A stretch of DNA of 64,000 bases, from NCBI GenBank assembly GCA_022605405.1, contig JABYQQ010000001.1, forward strand, positions 4,588,001-4,652,000, in the 5' to 3' direction. The first letter of the stretch is position 1, and each line of letters opens with the position of its first letter. Of this stretch, positions 45,206 to 57,726 are shown in pieces. The translations under genes were made by a program, and so were the position numbers. Under the pieces are notes generated by a model that did not search any database, had not been told where the DNA came from, and was given only the letters and a program-made list of their open reading frames with translations. Source of the DNA: Earliella scabrosa. Taxonomy: Eukaryota > Basidiomycota > Agaricomycetes > Polyporales > Polyporaceae.

Positions 45206-45917
45206 ATGGGTTTACCTAGTAATCTCGGTAAAATGGCCTTGAACTCACACTTTCTTGTGGCGGGATTGGGGAACATTACCCATCCCCGCACAAGACATAG
45301 GTAAGCTTCCAACTCGAACTATGACCCATAGTCACGCTTATACGACTTACATTTCCTGTTCCAGCATTGGGCATCTGATTATAGATGCACTTACTCTTCG
45401 ACTGGGAATCCCTCTCTTAACAGAGCGTACGGGATACGTTGCAACGACAAGTTTGCAGGTCGGAAAAGACCAAGTCACTTTTACCTTCTTCAAACCAAGT
45501 ATGACGCTATTGCTGGTCATGGTGAACTGCATTTGGACTGATCGTACTGTTGCAGGAGCTTTCATGAACCTATCCGGCGAGCCAGTTGTCAAGATGTTGC
45601 GCAAGACTGCGGTGAATCCGGCCAACATGATACTGGTTGTCGACGATCTTGATCGCAAACCATGCACGACATCGCCCAAGTTCGGCGGATCGCCCAACGG
45701 TCATAATGGCGTGCGGAGCGTCATCGCTGCACTAGGCAATGAGAAGAATTTTCACCGTCTACGATTAGGAATAGGGAGGGACGATACGGACCCATCGGAA
45801 TACGTACTCGGACCGCTATCTATCCAGGAACTAGAGCATTGGAGCGTCACTGGGCCAGGTTCGGAAGCCGTCTGGAAAGAGCTGACCAGGATCGTACAAA
45901 AGAGTCTAAAGACATGA
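45206..45917 (+). CDS. PTH1: Bacterial-type peptidyl-tRNA hydrolase (probably mitochondrial)
   Basis: Pth releases peptidyl-tRNAs that drop off ribosomes by cutting the ester bond. Exons 45206-45300, 45365-45498 and 45556-45917 give 196 residues, the usual size. Motifs are HFLVAGLGN, THPRTRHSIGHLIIDAL (His matches the catalytic His20 of E. coli Pth), FFKPRAFMNLSGEPV, VVDDLDRKP (Asp93) and GGSPNGHNGVRSVIAALG (Asn114), then FHRLRLGIGRDDTDPSEYVL. The short N-terminus (MGLPSNLGKMALNS) is not a strong presequence, and an ATG ten codons later (45233) is possible. Mitochondrial location is inferred from the bacterial type. Confidence 0.9.
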
Positions 45918-46342
45918 CGACTTCGCTGCCCGGTCTACGATATGGTGGGTGCATTTATAGCGGCCTTGCCTCATGTGCTCCACATCTGATGTTACGGTAT
46001 ACCTTTGCGCCTAGCATCATGAGACCTCCCGGTGTCATTACGAGCGATATCAATGCCATGACAGTGCTGTAAGAGATACCGGGTTCTTCTGATGGCCCGG
46101 TGCACCCGAGGTATCATGACGGAATGGAAGCCGCTCCCGTCTCGTTGACTTCTGCCGTCGGTCCTGTTGCTCAGGCGGACTCCCACTGCCCGCTTTCGAC
46201 GGACCAAACAACCGCCAACGGTGCGAAGAATTGGTCACGCGCACACAATCCCGAATTTCTTGCAGCGCGTGCATGTGCTGCAGGATTCTTCGCGACGCCG
46301 CCTATAGACGACTTCGCCGCCAGATGCGTTTGCGAGCGGGGG

Positions 46343-46349
46343 TATTTAA
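46343..46349 (+). promoter_or_regulatory. TATA-like box before the GH92 gene
   Basis: TATTTAA lies about 50 nt before the ATG at 46398, a suitable place for a core promoter. The surrounding 45918-46397 holds no gene that I can support. Confidence 0.4.
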
Positions 46350-46397
46350 GGTAGATAGTGAGCCGGTCGCTCAGGTGAGGGCTCTCTCATCGCGACC

Positions 46398-49300
46398 ATG
46401 GCCTCATTAGCGCGCTGGGCACTCGCCGCCAGTGCTTGCTGGATTCTTGTGGGCGTCCATGCCCAACCGTCGCCTGAGGTTCAGAAACGCATCTCTACTG
46501 CAATCGAAAAAGCAGGCTCCTCTAACTCGACCAATGTCGACTACACGGAGTTCGTCAACGTATTCATAGGAACCGACAACTTTGGCGATGTCTGGTAGGC
46601 CGACTTGTCCATACCTCGTGAACTTTGGCACTTAGTACATGGTTCATAGCCCTGGCGCCTCGGTCCCATTCGGGATGGTGAGTTCAAGCGTCTCGAATAT
46701 ACGAGGACAACTTCACTCACTTGTCACTGAATAGGTCAAGTTCTCGACGGACTTAACGGGCTATGCTCCTGCCGGTTCGTCATCCGTCTTCTTTCATTCT
46801 GGAAGCAACCCATCGAACTCAGTCGTGTACAGGATACATCACCGACCCCTCGGAGAAGATCCGTGGCCTTAGTCCGATGCACGATAGTGGGACCGGTTCT
46901 TCTTTGGGTATGGCACGATCAGCGCAATGCACTACCCTTCCAGGCCCAAGTCGTGTTGACCACCTTCCATAGGAACGTACGGGAACTTCGAGATAATGCC
47001 GATGACGTGCCCCGGAGGATTCAACTCCTGCAATGTCACTCTGGCCTCTCGTGAACGGTTCCGCAAGAACAACACGGACGTGCGTTGCCGAGGCTCATGG
47101 ATCTGTCTGCACACTCACGGTCACGCTGAATCGTCTTGCAGGATGCCTCACCTGGCTACTTTGCGCAGACTCTCGACAACGGGATAAAAATGGAAGCCAC
47201 CTCTACTCGGCGTGCCGGCCTGGAAAGATTCACGTTCCCTAAGGGCTCAAAGCCCTACTTCGTACTCGACCTCGCGAACGATCTTCCGGCCTCGTTCATG
47301 GGCGGCCGCCTAGACATTGATCCCGAGAAGGGACGGATCACCCTGGGTGGTCGGTGGGGCTCCAGGTACTTCCACCTATGAAGGCACGCACAGGCAGTTG
47401 CTGACTCATATCTGGTAGCTTCGGCCCTGGTGTCTATAGCTATCAGGCTTTCGCCTGTTACGATATCCTTAACGGAGGCAAACAAACATTGAGCGAGTAC
47501 GGAGTCTGGACTGGTATGACATCGTGAGTACAATAGTTCAGCTCGGCTGGCCCCCCATGGCTAAGGTGCTTGTGCCAGCGAGAACTTCGACGCCAAAGGG
47601 CTTGGGATCACGTCCCTCAACCTCACCAGAAACCTCATCGGCGGAGTGTACGAGTCCGGTGCTCTCTTCTCGTACGAAGGGAACCCGACTGAGATCAATA
47701 TGCGCGTGGGCATATCGTTCGTCTCCGTCGATCAGGCGTGTGCCAACGCTGAGAGCGAAGTCGGCGACGCGAGCTTTGAGGAGATCGTGGCTCGCTCAAA
47801 GGCCTTGTGGAATGAGAAGTTGAGCAAGGTCGAGATAGACTTGGCTAACACGCCTGCAAACATCACCGAGATGCTCTACTCATCGTTGTACCGTGCATCG
47901 TTGACACCGGTGAGTCTGCCGTCATCGTCACCACATCAGCTGCTAACGAACATGGTAGAACAACGCCACTGGAGAGACACAAGGAGTGTTTGCTGACACC
48001 ACTCACCCGTACTTCGACTCCCTATACTGCAGGTCGGTCACCATCTTTAACTCAAAATCCTCTTTATTTATGCGTTTTGGGTAGCTGGGATACATTCCGT
48101 ACGTTCTACCCGCTGATGGCACTCCACTCACCGGTCGAATTCGCGGAAATCGTCGACAACTACATCGACGGCTGGCGCAAGCTCGGCTGGATGCCCGAGT
48201 GCCGCGCGAACAACGTTCCAGGCTGGACACAGGGTGGATCTAGTGCGGACAACATCGTCGGCCACTTCGCGATGACATACCACAATGAGGCTGCTGCCCT
48301 GGGCATCGACCTCGAGGAACTTTACTCTGCGATGCTCGCAGACGCTGAGATCAACCCGCCGGAGTGGAACACTCTGGGCCGACAGATCAATGTCTACAAG
48401 TGCGTTCACCTTGATTGTGTCTAGTTGCGATCTCATACTGACGGCGCCAATATTAGACAATATGGATACGTTCCTTTCGGTGTGCTGGATACTCAGAGTA
48501 CTGGTCGGCAGACACGGGAGGGTAGTCGTACACTTGAGGCAAGGCCATTCACTTGAACGGAGCGTGACGTGCAATAACCATACCCCACAGTACGCCTTCG
48601 AGGACTTCGCTGTCCGCCAGGTTGCCCTTCTTCTCAACAAGACTGACGATGTCGCCAAGTACACGAACCGCTCCCTTGTGAGTCCATCGGTATCTACTGT
48701 TGACGGAGTGTCCAACTAACCTCGACGTGGCAGTTCTACCGCAACGTATGGGACCCCTCTGTCAAGAGTGATGGTTTCAACGGTGAGTTCGCTGAGTTTG
48801 TGATGAGCCGTGATGCTGAGAGTCTGGATAGGCTTTATGCAGAAACGTCGGCCGGATGGAACCTTTGCATTCAACAACCCAGTTGACTGCTCTCCCAACG
48901 ACAATACTAACAGGGAATGCTCGCTTCAAGGAGACAACGTCAACGGCTTCTACGAGTCGTCCTCATGGGAGTATAGTTGGTGAGCAGGCACAGCGTCGGC
49001 TTGGGACGGGGGAACATAGAAGCTGACCATATACAGGTTCGCTCCCCATGACACCGCTCATCTAATCGAACTCATGGGTGGAAACGTACGGCGTTCCTCT
49101 CCTTGCACACTGACTCATACTCATGGGTGATGTTCAGGCGACCTTCGTGAAACGTCTTGATCACTTCTTCGACGCGGGATACTACCTTGCGGGCAACGAG
49201 CCCTCCTTCCAGACTCCTATAGGATACCATTACGCCAACAGGCCGACCAAGTCCGTCGATCGTGTGCGCGAGGTCGTATTCACAAACTTCGACATCAGTG

Positions 49301-49831
49301 CGGATCCCACCCCATGATCATGCGCTCTCTCAGTTGCATATCTGACATGTCCCCCGATAGCCCCTGCTGGTCTGCCCGGTAACGACGACCAAGCTGCCAT
49401 GGCGACGCTCCTCGCGTTCCACCTCCTCGGGCTGTACCCAGGTGCGATGTGTGCATCTCCCACCACATCACGAACACCACTCACGCATGTCCACAGTCCC
49501 ATCCAGCTCTCAGTTCCTCCTTCTCTCGCCCTTCACGCCCAAGTACACCATCCACAACTCGTACCTCAACGTCAGCACGACGGTCATCACCAAGGGCTTC
49601 GACCGGCGCTCCGTGCGCAAGACGATCCCCAGAGGTGCAGCGGCCTACGTCAAGAGCTTCACAATTAACGGCGTCAAACAGGCCAACCGCTGCCACTTCG
49701 ACTTCTACGACGTCTTCCGCGTCGGCGGTGAGGTCGTCATCGAGGTCACAGCACACAAAAACGAGGTGGACGACTGTGGTACCAGCGTGCCGGAGTCAAT
49801 CTCTACCGGAGGCTTTGCCATCGCGCGGTAG
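46398..49831 (+). CDS. Secreted GH92 alpha-mannosidase-like glycoside hydrolase
   Basis: Start at 46398 with a clear signal peptide (MASLARWALAASACWILVGV, then HAQPSPE). GH92 enzymes are calcium-dependent exo-alpha-mannosidases that trim fungal or plant glycans outside the cell. Readable blocks across many short exons: DYTEFVNVFIGTDNFGDVW, CPGASVPFGMVKFS, GLSPMHDSGTG, GTYGNFEIMPMTCPGGFNSC, DASPGYFAQTLDNGIKMEAT, DTFRTFYPLMALHSPVEFAE, NVPGWTQGGSSADNIVGHFA, YLAGNEPSFQTPIGYHYANR, GNDDQAAMATLLAFHLLGLY and the beta-sandwich end (NSYLNVSTTVITKGFDRRSV). The GGSSADN and GNDD blocks belong to the catalytic domain, where acidic residues act with a bound calcium. More than ten introns are seen. Linkage preference cannot be read. 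Confidence 0.92.
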
Positions 49832-49989
49832 ACGTGTCGACGACACAGCAGAGTGAAGCGTGAACGACATCGAGATAGCATTAGCGCATAGCAGATCGTA
49901 CAGAGGTGGTGATAGAAATGAGACTACTACACAATCCGATACATGGCCGAGCGTGACATCCAAGCAAAGCAAGATACATAGGGGATTCG

Positions 49990-52117
49990 TTACGAGGACG
50001 TGATGGGAAGCTTTGGATTTGAAGGGGGGTGAATGATGAGAACGCCAGAGTTGTTTGGGTCCGTGGTCACGTCGATGTGATCGCTATATGCACCCCATGG
50101 TCAGTATGTGAATATGTGATCCGTTAGAGAGGAAGCTCGAACATACTCTTGCATGGCACCAATGATGGCAAGCTTTAACGTAGGGATACCATTTTTCGAG
50201 TGATTTCCGCGCCCAGTGATGATCCGCAACTCCGGCGTATTGGTCACAATAGCGTCGTACAAGGCCTGCTCGACTTTCTCTAGCGCCTCGGTAACCTTTA
50301 GACGGTGCACGTCGATGGTCTGGGGTTCTGGCCGCAGATTGTGTGCTGCACAAACTATCAGCACCATCCAATCAAGGCTGCGTGCAGACGGGGGACGTAC
50401 CTTGATAAAACCTCCTGGCCGCCTTCGCATGCAACTCCCGTGTCTCCTTCTCCGCCCTAGCCATCTCATGCTTGATCCTGAACGCACCCCACCAATCCCT
50501 ATTCCTCCGCGCCGCCTCCAGCTCCCGTCTGAGTTGCGTTCTCCGCTTGTCTGTTTGGTCCGCAATACTCCGCAAGGACTCCGCGCGCTGAAGCAGCCGT
50601 TGACGATCGCCGGCATTGGAGACGACACTTCCTGCGGGTGTGTCGTCGTCGGCCTCTCCAGGTGTAGGTTCATAGGCTGGAGGAGGCTCCGAGGCGCTCA
50701 TCCGGGTGGTGCCAACGTCCGAGTGAAGTTGCGGCTCGGGCATGCGGATCGCTCGCTTCTCGTCAACGGGGCTCGGGAGGTATTGCGCGGGAGGGACTAG
50801 GCCCGGACTCGGCTGAGGGGTGTTGATGTCAGGAAGAAGCTCAGGATGAAGGAGAGACGCTTTCACTTGCTCAGCGTCGTCGTCTACACGGCGGTCGTGG
50901 AGACGCAAGGGGATTGGGATCGGAGTCACATCAGAATTGACAACACTGGCTGTACGCGCTTCGTCGAGGACCGTGACTGGAGGTATGTCGTTGCGCGGAG
51001 TGGAGGGACGATTCGCAGGAGTCGTAAGGCCTGACTTGACGGGTTCTGGACTGAAGACGTTGACACGCGGACGGTCTCCGTCGCTGGTAGGTGTTGTCAA
51101 TCCCGAACGGTCCGATTTGCCGCGAAGACTAGAACCGACGCTGCGCTCGTCGTCAGAGAGCACAGGCCGCATGGGGTTGATCTGTTCAATGTTGTCCGGA
51201 ATCGCAGGAATGGTCACATATTCGAGTTCGGAGGGAGTTCGGGGGCGTTGAGGGGGGAAAGTCACGGGGTGAGAAAGAGGAACCATGGGCGGGGAAAGAA
51301 TAGAGCGGAGGGGAAGAATGACTGGCGGAGGGCTGGTATAGCCAATTGGCGTACCACTCTCAAGCGGGCGTGCGTATTCGCGTCGGGAGGGTTGCATTTG
51401 GGAAACAAGGGGGTCGGAGAAGGTGACTGAAGGGGTGCGGGAACTGGATGATCGTGAGGTAACTGAGCCGTCGTGAGGGGATGTAATGGAGGGTTCGCGG
51501 GACATTGGTGGTGCATCCGTATCTGTCTCGGAGTAGCGGTCGGAGAATGAGCCTGGCACGCGCAAAGCAGGACGTCGCGCGATGCCAGGTGTAGCTGCTC
51601 CAGGACGCACGGGCCCTGATGCATCGGTGGGGGTAAGAGGTGGTATCGACGGGCTACGCACGCCCGGACTGCGAACGGTGGACGTTGTCGAAGTCGACGC
51701 GGGAATTTGGTAGAACTGTACGCGCGATGGCTCCGACGACGAGGATGATCGGCGTTCAGAGAACTGGCGGAGAAGGGGGTAGATGATGGTGTGGCGAACA
51801 GCACGCATCAATCTCCGGAATCGTCTGTCCGCGGCGAGGTCCAATCCAACGTCGGAGAGCAGTATTCCCATGAACGTCCACAGTATGACGATCACGAGCC
51901 GCATGTAGCTTGAGGTCCATAGCAGGTCGGCCAGGAGTCGGAAGCCATAGGCGACGTAGGGGTCGAGAGAGGAAGGATACTTGGAGATGAAATGACGAAG
52001 GACGGCGCCCTCCCACAGACCGACGAGGGAGCCGTTGACTCTATGATTGTGGTTTGTGACGACGTCGATGAGTGCGCGCAGCCCGAGTCCTACGCCGATG
52101 GCGAGGATGTTGTCCAT
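49990..52117 (-). CDS. Smr-domain protein with N-terminal membrane segments
   Basis: Start at 52117. The N-terminus has hydrophobic helices (NILAIGVGLGLRALIDVV; SSYMRLVIVILWTFMGILLS, residues about 70-95). A Ser/Pro/Thr-rich disordered region of about 350 residues follows. The C-terminal third has a charged helical DUF1771-like segment (RTQLRRELEAARRNRDWWGA; EMARAEKETRELHAKAARRF) and the Smr domain: AHNLRPEPQTIDVHRLKVTE, ALEKVEQALYDA, LRIITGRGNHSKNGIPTLKL and IDVTTDPNNSGVLII. The DxH (IDVHRL) and TGRG motifs mark a possibly active Smr nuclease. Smr proteins in eukaryotes are linked to mRNA decay on stalled ribosomes and to DNA processing. Membrane attachment would be unusual. Three exons; the last (stop 49990-49992) was spliced by hand. 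Confidence 0.85.
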
Positions 52118-52434
52118 TGGTCATGGGCGACGAGTCTGAGAGCGGTGAGGGGGACGGTCTTGGGGGAAGACAAGTGGGGCGAAATGGTGAGCCCAACGTC
52201 GGCGAGAGCGACGCCTCGTGCTGTTCCGTATTTTCCCACGGAGCGCGCGCTAGATAGCATTCGCGCACGGACGCGCGCGGGGTCTTTTGTTCGAGAGTTA
52301 CTTGTCCTCCAGCTCGTTCTCCAAGTGAACAGAGAAGGGCTACGAGGATACATATGTATTACAGGTGTTCTACAGGGTTACAATAGATACAAATAAATAG
52401 ATGTGCGCCAGACAAGTTCGGCCTGCGACCATGT
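52118..52434. other. Intergenic, no feature seen
   Basis: A 317 nt stretch upstream of the Smr gene and downstream of the F-box gene stop, both on the minus strand. It should hold the Smr promoter. Confidence 0.4.
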
Positions 52435-54266
52435 CTAGCATGCAAGGTCCCAAACCTCGACCATTCCTGTCACGTCGCCCACCGCGATTCGACCCACTGT
52501 GTCTTCCAACGCCGTTGACGTGATCATATACTTCTTCCAAAGGATCTCGTGGATGTTACAGCGTCGGGTGTACAGAGGATCCTTGCAAAGTTGAAGATGC
52601 GCAGCGCGCTGCTCTGGACTCTTGAACATTCTCTCGTACGGGTTGGGTCCGACAGTGAACCCGACCAGGCATCGCGCGGGGGTGCGCGCGTGGCGCAGAG
52701 TGATGTTCCTCGTCTCCGTCCAGAAGCCTTTGCCGCTTGAGCCGACGCGGAAGTCGCAGCTCGATGGCGCGACGCTGCAAACACGGGTGACCTGCGACGG
52801 GAAGATGCAAGGAGGACAATCCATGGTCACGTCAAGGTTTTTGTCCGTGTCGAGTTGTTTCGCCTTTGGATTGGGTAGCAGGTCGTACTGATGCAAGGTC
52901 TCGAACCCCTGGTCCGAGCATCGGGAAAGGACAGTTACTGGTTCCGCCGGCCAGTCAGGGAGGTCGTCTGAAGAGGATGGCAGGGTATTCCGGAATACTA
53001 CCACGGAGCTGGACGCGGGCGTGTCCATTTCGATACACGCACTCACTTTCGCGAGTAAGGACGGAGACGTGCGGACACCCTTCCATGTAGGTGCAAGTAC
53101 GAGTTCAAAGGCTCGTTGCCGGACGATGAGGAGGTAGCGATTGATGGGCTTCACAGTAAGTATGGCGTTGTCCTGATAGGTTTGAAGTGAGCTCTATGCG
53201 GCGTGCCGAATTCAAACAGAGAGCTTACCGGCAACTCAGCTAGCGTTGATCTGCCGAGTGGCTTGACTATGGTCGGCGAGGTCAGGAAGCAGACGTGCAT
53301 AGGATCCCCGAAAACGAGGTAGTCGTTGTGAAGGACGTGAAGAGGCATGACCGCCTGCCGATGAGCTCGTATCTCCATGCGACAATTGAATTTGCCATGA
53401 AACTTGTCGAAGGAAAGTGCTTTGCACTCCATGACGCCCTGACTGTCAACAAGCACGGGTAGCGGTCAGCCTCCGTCACAGAAGGTAAGGTTACCCTCAC
53501 GATAGAGCTTGCATACGTAACTGACTTTTCCTCGCATTGAGGTCTCAGGAGGGGTTCCGAACGACGCATACATGCGACTTCCATACGATAAAAGTCATGA
53601 AAGACTCACGTCACAGGATGCGCACTGACATACGCCAGGGTCACCTCCGCCTTGGGGTCGTCATTCACAAGAAGTTGTTCAATCTTCCTCGGCGTGACGA
53701 CCTCTGCTACCCGATACGCCGCAGACGCTACCAGGGGAATCTCCCAGCACGTCAGAACGCGTCCCACGACCGTAATGAGGAATTCGCCGTTCCGCCCAGG
53801 CAGAAATGAGACGTGAGTGACCGCGGGCCGGTGCTCCTCTGGCAACTCGTCCTCGAGGTGTTGGTCCGCATTAAACTCAACCGCCTTCTTCGACTCGGGG
53901 TGGGCCGAGTTCCAGTTCTCGTGGAAGCTCGCCGCATGTACTGCACGCGCCTCAAGCTGCTCCGCAGTGAGGCTCTTGAGGTCCGCGAGGGCTGCAGCGG
54001 GGATGGGGAGGCCCTGTGCGACGACATGTCGTCGAATAGCGTCGTACCAGACCCAACGAAGCTTGCTGATTGTACACAGTCGTCTCGAGGTCTGAGGAAC
54101 AATGGCAGAGCGGAATGTCACTTGCTGGACGCGGTGGTGGCTGAAGGTGGCGAGCGCGTACCTTGCGGAGAGACAGTATGTCCTTCACGCCGACGAAGCT
54201 GAATATGAGAAGAACAACATCGTCGGGTAGAGCAGACATAGCGGCGCGTCGAGCAGAGGACGACAT
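52435..54266 (-). CDS. F-box protein, possibly with WD/beta-propeller-like body
   Basis: Start at 54266 (MSSSARRAAMSALPDDVVLL); a start nine codons later (54239) is also possible. The F-box is LPDDVVLLIFSFVGVKDILS followed after an intron by TSRRLCTISKLRWVWYDAIR. The body has blade-like strands (RPAVTHVSFLPGRNGEFLIT; GRVLTCWEIP; AEVTLAYVSAHPVT; QAVMPLHVLHNDYLVFGDPM; INRYLLIVRQRAFELVLAPT) and ends in WD-like text (TVGRIAVGDVTGMVEVWDLA). This suggests an F-box/WD40-like substrate receptor, but the repeats are too divergent to count. Several introns. The target is unknown. It is divergent from TAF12 with 277 nt between the starts. Confidence 0.8.
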
Positions 54267-54543
54267 GGGGTAAGGACAGGATGAGGAGGAGACGGGGAGG
54301 AGAAGAGGTGCGGGGTGGCCCGTTCAGGTCAAAGTCTTGTACTAACTTTGGGAAGCGAACAAGGACTTCCTATCTAGGCAACTCCCACGTGGTCGGTGTA
54401 GTGAAATGCCCACGTGCAGGCCGTTTACCAGTGGCCACTGTGACTCAAGTGCTGCAGCGGCTCTCAGACCTGCTTTAGTGCATCGTCGGCTGTACACACC
54501 CGACTACTCGCGGCTTCTCTGGTTGCTCTTCATCTTTACTACC
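54267..54543. promoter_or_regulatory. Shared divergent promoter, F-box / TAF12
   Basis: These 277 nt separate the two start codons. A CT-rich stretch (about 54505-54540) precedes the TAF12 start, a common basidiomycete initiator context. Confidence 0.4.
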
Positions 54544-56245
54544 ATGGCCGCAAATCCTCCACCAAATCAGCCACACGCGCAGGCAACAAACATCATCACC
54601 GCCCTTGGAAATGCGTTCAAGTCGCAGACAGGAGACCCGCTACCGGGCGAGCACATAGCACAGCTACTCATCGCAAACATGAGCCAGCTAGGCGAACTCG
54701 CAAAGCAGGGGAAGCTCACACAACAGCAGATTGCTCAGGTGCATGTCACTTCGAATCGTCCTTCTCATTCACGTACATTGGCATCAATGTGCCTTCCGAT
54801 CGGACTTCGTGACGACAACATCACGAACTTTGACTCGAGCTTGCTACCCTCAGTAGGGGCAAGAGTCATTGGCTACAGTGAACATATGTAAGATGCTAGA
54901 TTGCATGCACAAGTGGGAAACGTGGTTGCAATAGACACCATGCCATGTCGTTCACGAGAGTCCGGCACTATCTCGCTCCACACCCACATCCTTTCGTCAC
55001 GTCCAATCGTCCTCATTCCATTAGATGTGATAATGGCCAATTAGTCCTCATGCCCGCGCATAACAAGGCTTTGACGGACCTCTGCTTCGGCATAGGAATG
55101 TTACTAGAGGTCCTACTCCGTCCATGACAGTGCTAGTTCGTTTTGAGCACTTGCCCGGACATCTTGGAACCGCAATGGCCATGCTCGCAGTCAGAGTGCT
55201 GCTCAAGTTCAGCGTTTGCTGACCATGGTCATTCACATGCTGTAGCTCAAGCAATACGCGGACAAACACAAAGTCAACGCATCAGGTTCAGCTCTCCCGG
55301 CTCAAGTGAGTCTCATCATACATCCCTTCGCCGCTCCGAGCGTTGACAGTCCAACACCAAGGCTACCCAACCTCAAGCTGCCGCGTCGACCTCTGCCGCC
55401 GCAACAGCAACCGCACCAAACACAGCACTACGGACGACGAACCCATCCCCGTTCCTCAGTGCCTCTCCTGTCAGCGATGGCTACCCAATCAGCCAGACCC
55501 CCACCGTGAGTGCACAAGGCCCGGTACAGTGGCCACCCGCTCAACAGGGGAGGCCGTCGCTTACGGGAGGGCTACCGGGTGGCCGCGTCTCAGGTGCGTT
55601 GGTCTGTCCCTTGCGAAGTAGTCGTCTGCGATGCAGTGGTTCATCGTGAACGCATACAGGCGCGCCGCCGCAGATTGCGAAACCGGAGGACTCGACCGTG
55701 CTAACTCTTGACGACAACCGAACACGGCGGAAGAACACCCCCGGCGACCAGAGCATGCGGAGATCCATACAAGACCTCGTGTCGAGTATCGACCCGAACG
55801 TCAAGATCGAGCCGGAAGTCGAAGACGTACGTACCATCTCCCTTGCTGTAGTAACCCTAACCCAATATCCTGCTGTAGCTGCTCCTCGATATCGCGGATG
55901 AGTTCATCGACTCCGTCACCAACTTCGGATGCCGGCTCGCGAAGCATAGAGGAGGGGACACGCTGGAAGTGAAGGATCTCCAGCTGCACCTCGGTGCGTT
56001 TCCGTCGCTGTATGTGGTCTCCTGCCCATGCTCAGTGCTACCCCTACCCAGAACGCAACCACAACATCCGCATACCCGGCTTTGCGTCCGACGAAGCTCG
56101 AATATCCCTCTCACAGACCGCCATCGCGCCCGCTGCCGCCGCTGCGACGTCGGGCAAGAAGGGCGCCCAGAGCACACAGATGACCCTCCGGAGCCATCGC
56201 CTCTCTCAAGTGCAATTCGCCAAGAAGGAGGCGAAGCTCATGTGA
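54544..56245 (+). CDS. TAF12: TFIID/SAGA subunit TAF12
   Basis: TAF12 pairs with TAF4 in TFIID and Ada1 in SAGA through a histone fold. Exon 1 (54544-54738, [20 protein letters not shown]) is followed by an unusually long intron (54739-55245, 507 nt). Exon 2 starts [13 protein letters not shown] Gln/Ala/Pro/Ser-rich linker follows, then [20 protein letters not shown]. The histone fold spans [38 protein letters not shown] and, after an intron, [15 protein letters not shown], matching TAF12 closely. The tail ends [13 protein letters not shown] at the TGA 56243-56245. The 3' end and following UTR have a second, decayed copy at about 59535-59690. Confidence 0.93.
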
Positions 56246-56951
56246 TGCTCACACTCTCCCGCCACCGTTCGTCGTCCGGATGTAATAGTAATGTCCCCAT
56301 TCTGCGCCGTGTAATACTGTATCAGTCGATGCTGATAGCATTCCTGCCACCATCTTGCGCTGCTCGTTTCCTGCGTCGATCGGTGGCGGGTTGGACCACC
56401 TAGTGTGTACCATGATTTCTCCGGCCCGAGATCCAGGCGTTGCGACGTGAAGGTGGGCTGGCAGTGTGGTTTCGTTGTCCTCTGCCCCGCGTCTATCTCA
56501 CAGATATCGGGGACTCAGCGATGGCGTTCATGCACAATCGCTTGTCATACGTCTCATTGGTGAGCACGTAACCACGGTACTCACTTGGGTCCGAATGAAT
56601 GAGAAGCGTGAACGAAAGGCGACTTTTGTATTCACACACTGAAATTGTTTGGTATAGCAGTGAATCTTGGTTATGGTCGCACGCAGGTGAAGCTCAACGC
56701 GTATGCATCGACCGGTTCGGAACTGCGCGCATGCTCTGTTTCATTTGATTGTTCCGCCCGTCCAACCACCAGCTACTCACAAGTCGAACACAGTTCGTCT
56801 TCGGTCTTCGAATAGATTTGCACGGAGGACTGCGCTCGTCCACTAACGATCTCGACCTTGGAGATATGCGTTGACATATGAACATGGGCGGAAGGTCGTG
56901 ACAGGTAAGTCATTATGTACACATCAATACTGCATCATGAAGAGACCCAGG
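56246..56951. other. TAF12 3' UTR and intergenic, no gene seen
   Basis: The first 100 nt are shared with the relic near 59560-59690. The remaining 600 nt, between convergent genes, have no supported feature. Confidence 0.45.
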
Positions 56952-57726
56952 TTATAGGTCTTCGCCAGCAAGTCGGATGTTGGGGCACGGGGTATCATGT
57001 ATATGACGAACGACAAACGCGTACAGCGCAGAGGCCGCTAAGACCCGCATGAAGAGATGGGTCGAGATGGCTTCATCAAGATCGTTGGTGCGACGAGAGC
57101 GCCGCCGCGTTACTGGAAATCTGGTCAAACAATATTTCGGGGCAAGCTGAGCAAAGAGACGTACATTGGTCGAAGAGCCGCCTGGCGCGATTCCCCTGGG
57201 ATGCATCCGAGTCCTCTGGCTTGTCTTCCAGCTCCGCCTCCCGCATCAACAGCACGACCCTCGCCTCTGCGAGCGCCAATGCCTTCTCCAAAATCTCCAC
57301 AACTTCCTGCTCGTATGCCAGGATGTCGGCCCACGGTGTTTCTTTCAGATTCTTTACTGGGCGCAACGGGTCGTATATCTTCGTGAAGAATTCATTGTGT
57401 ATGTCGCGGATGGTGCGGTGTTTGACAAGTCGACGGAGCTGGGCGGGTGAGACACTTCCTCGTCTGAATGTGGTATGTAGCTCGGAAAGTGTGCAACTGC
57501 CGCCCGGGTAGAGGTCGAGGTTCGAAGTGAATTTGGGTATCTCGGGGTCACCCAGGGTGAGTTGCGAAAGGTTGAGGATGGATGCACACTCTTGTGGGTA
57601 GTCCTTGCACACGCGCCACAGTGCGACGACGTTCCAGCCAGGAGAACACAGGCTGTGACGGATGTGAGGATCGGAGATGCTGCTAACGTCGAGGTGGACA
57701 GACGAGGCGAACTTGATGGGTGTCAT
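56952..57726 (-). CDS. Unrecognised protein, tandem pair member A
   Basis: Two exons, 57726-57165 (562 nt) and 57112-56952, joined over a GTACGT...TTTCCAG intron, give 240 residues. I recognise no family. Visible features: SSVHLDVSSISDPHIRHSLC and GWNVVALWRVCKDYP near the start, then SELHTTFRRG, PAQLRRLVKHRTIRDIHNEF, IYDPLRPVKNLKETPW and a long charged helix (LAYEQEVVEILEKALALAEA; MREAELEDKPEDSD), followed by DLDEAISTHLFMR and a hydrophobic stretch SALYAFVVRH. It is soluble-looking, mostly helical, with no signal peptide. The gene next door (58255-59038) is a clear paralogue with the same intron position. Gene status is well supported by the paired conservation; function is unknown. Confidence 0.72.

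Noticed and set aside
57076..57726. Unspliced 216-residue version of tandem gene A (and 215-residue version of B)
   Set aside because: A GTACGT...AG intron at the same place in both genes restores a shared downstream frame, so the spliced forms are better supported.
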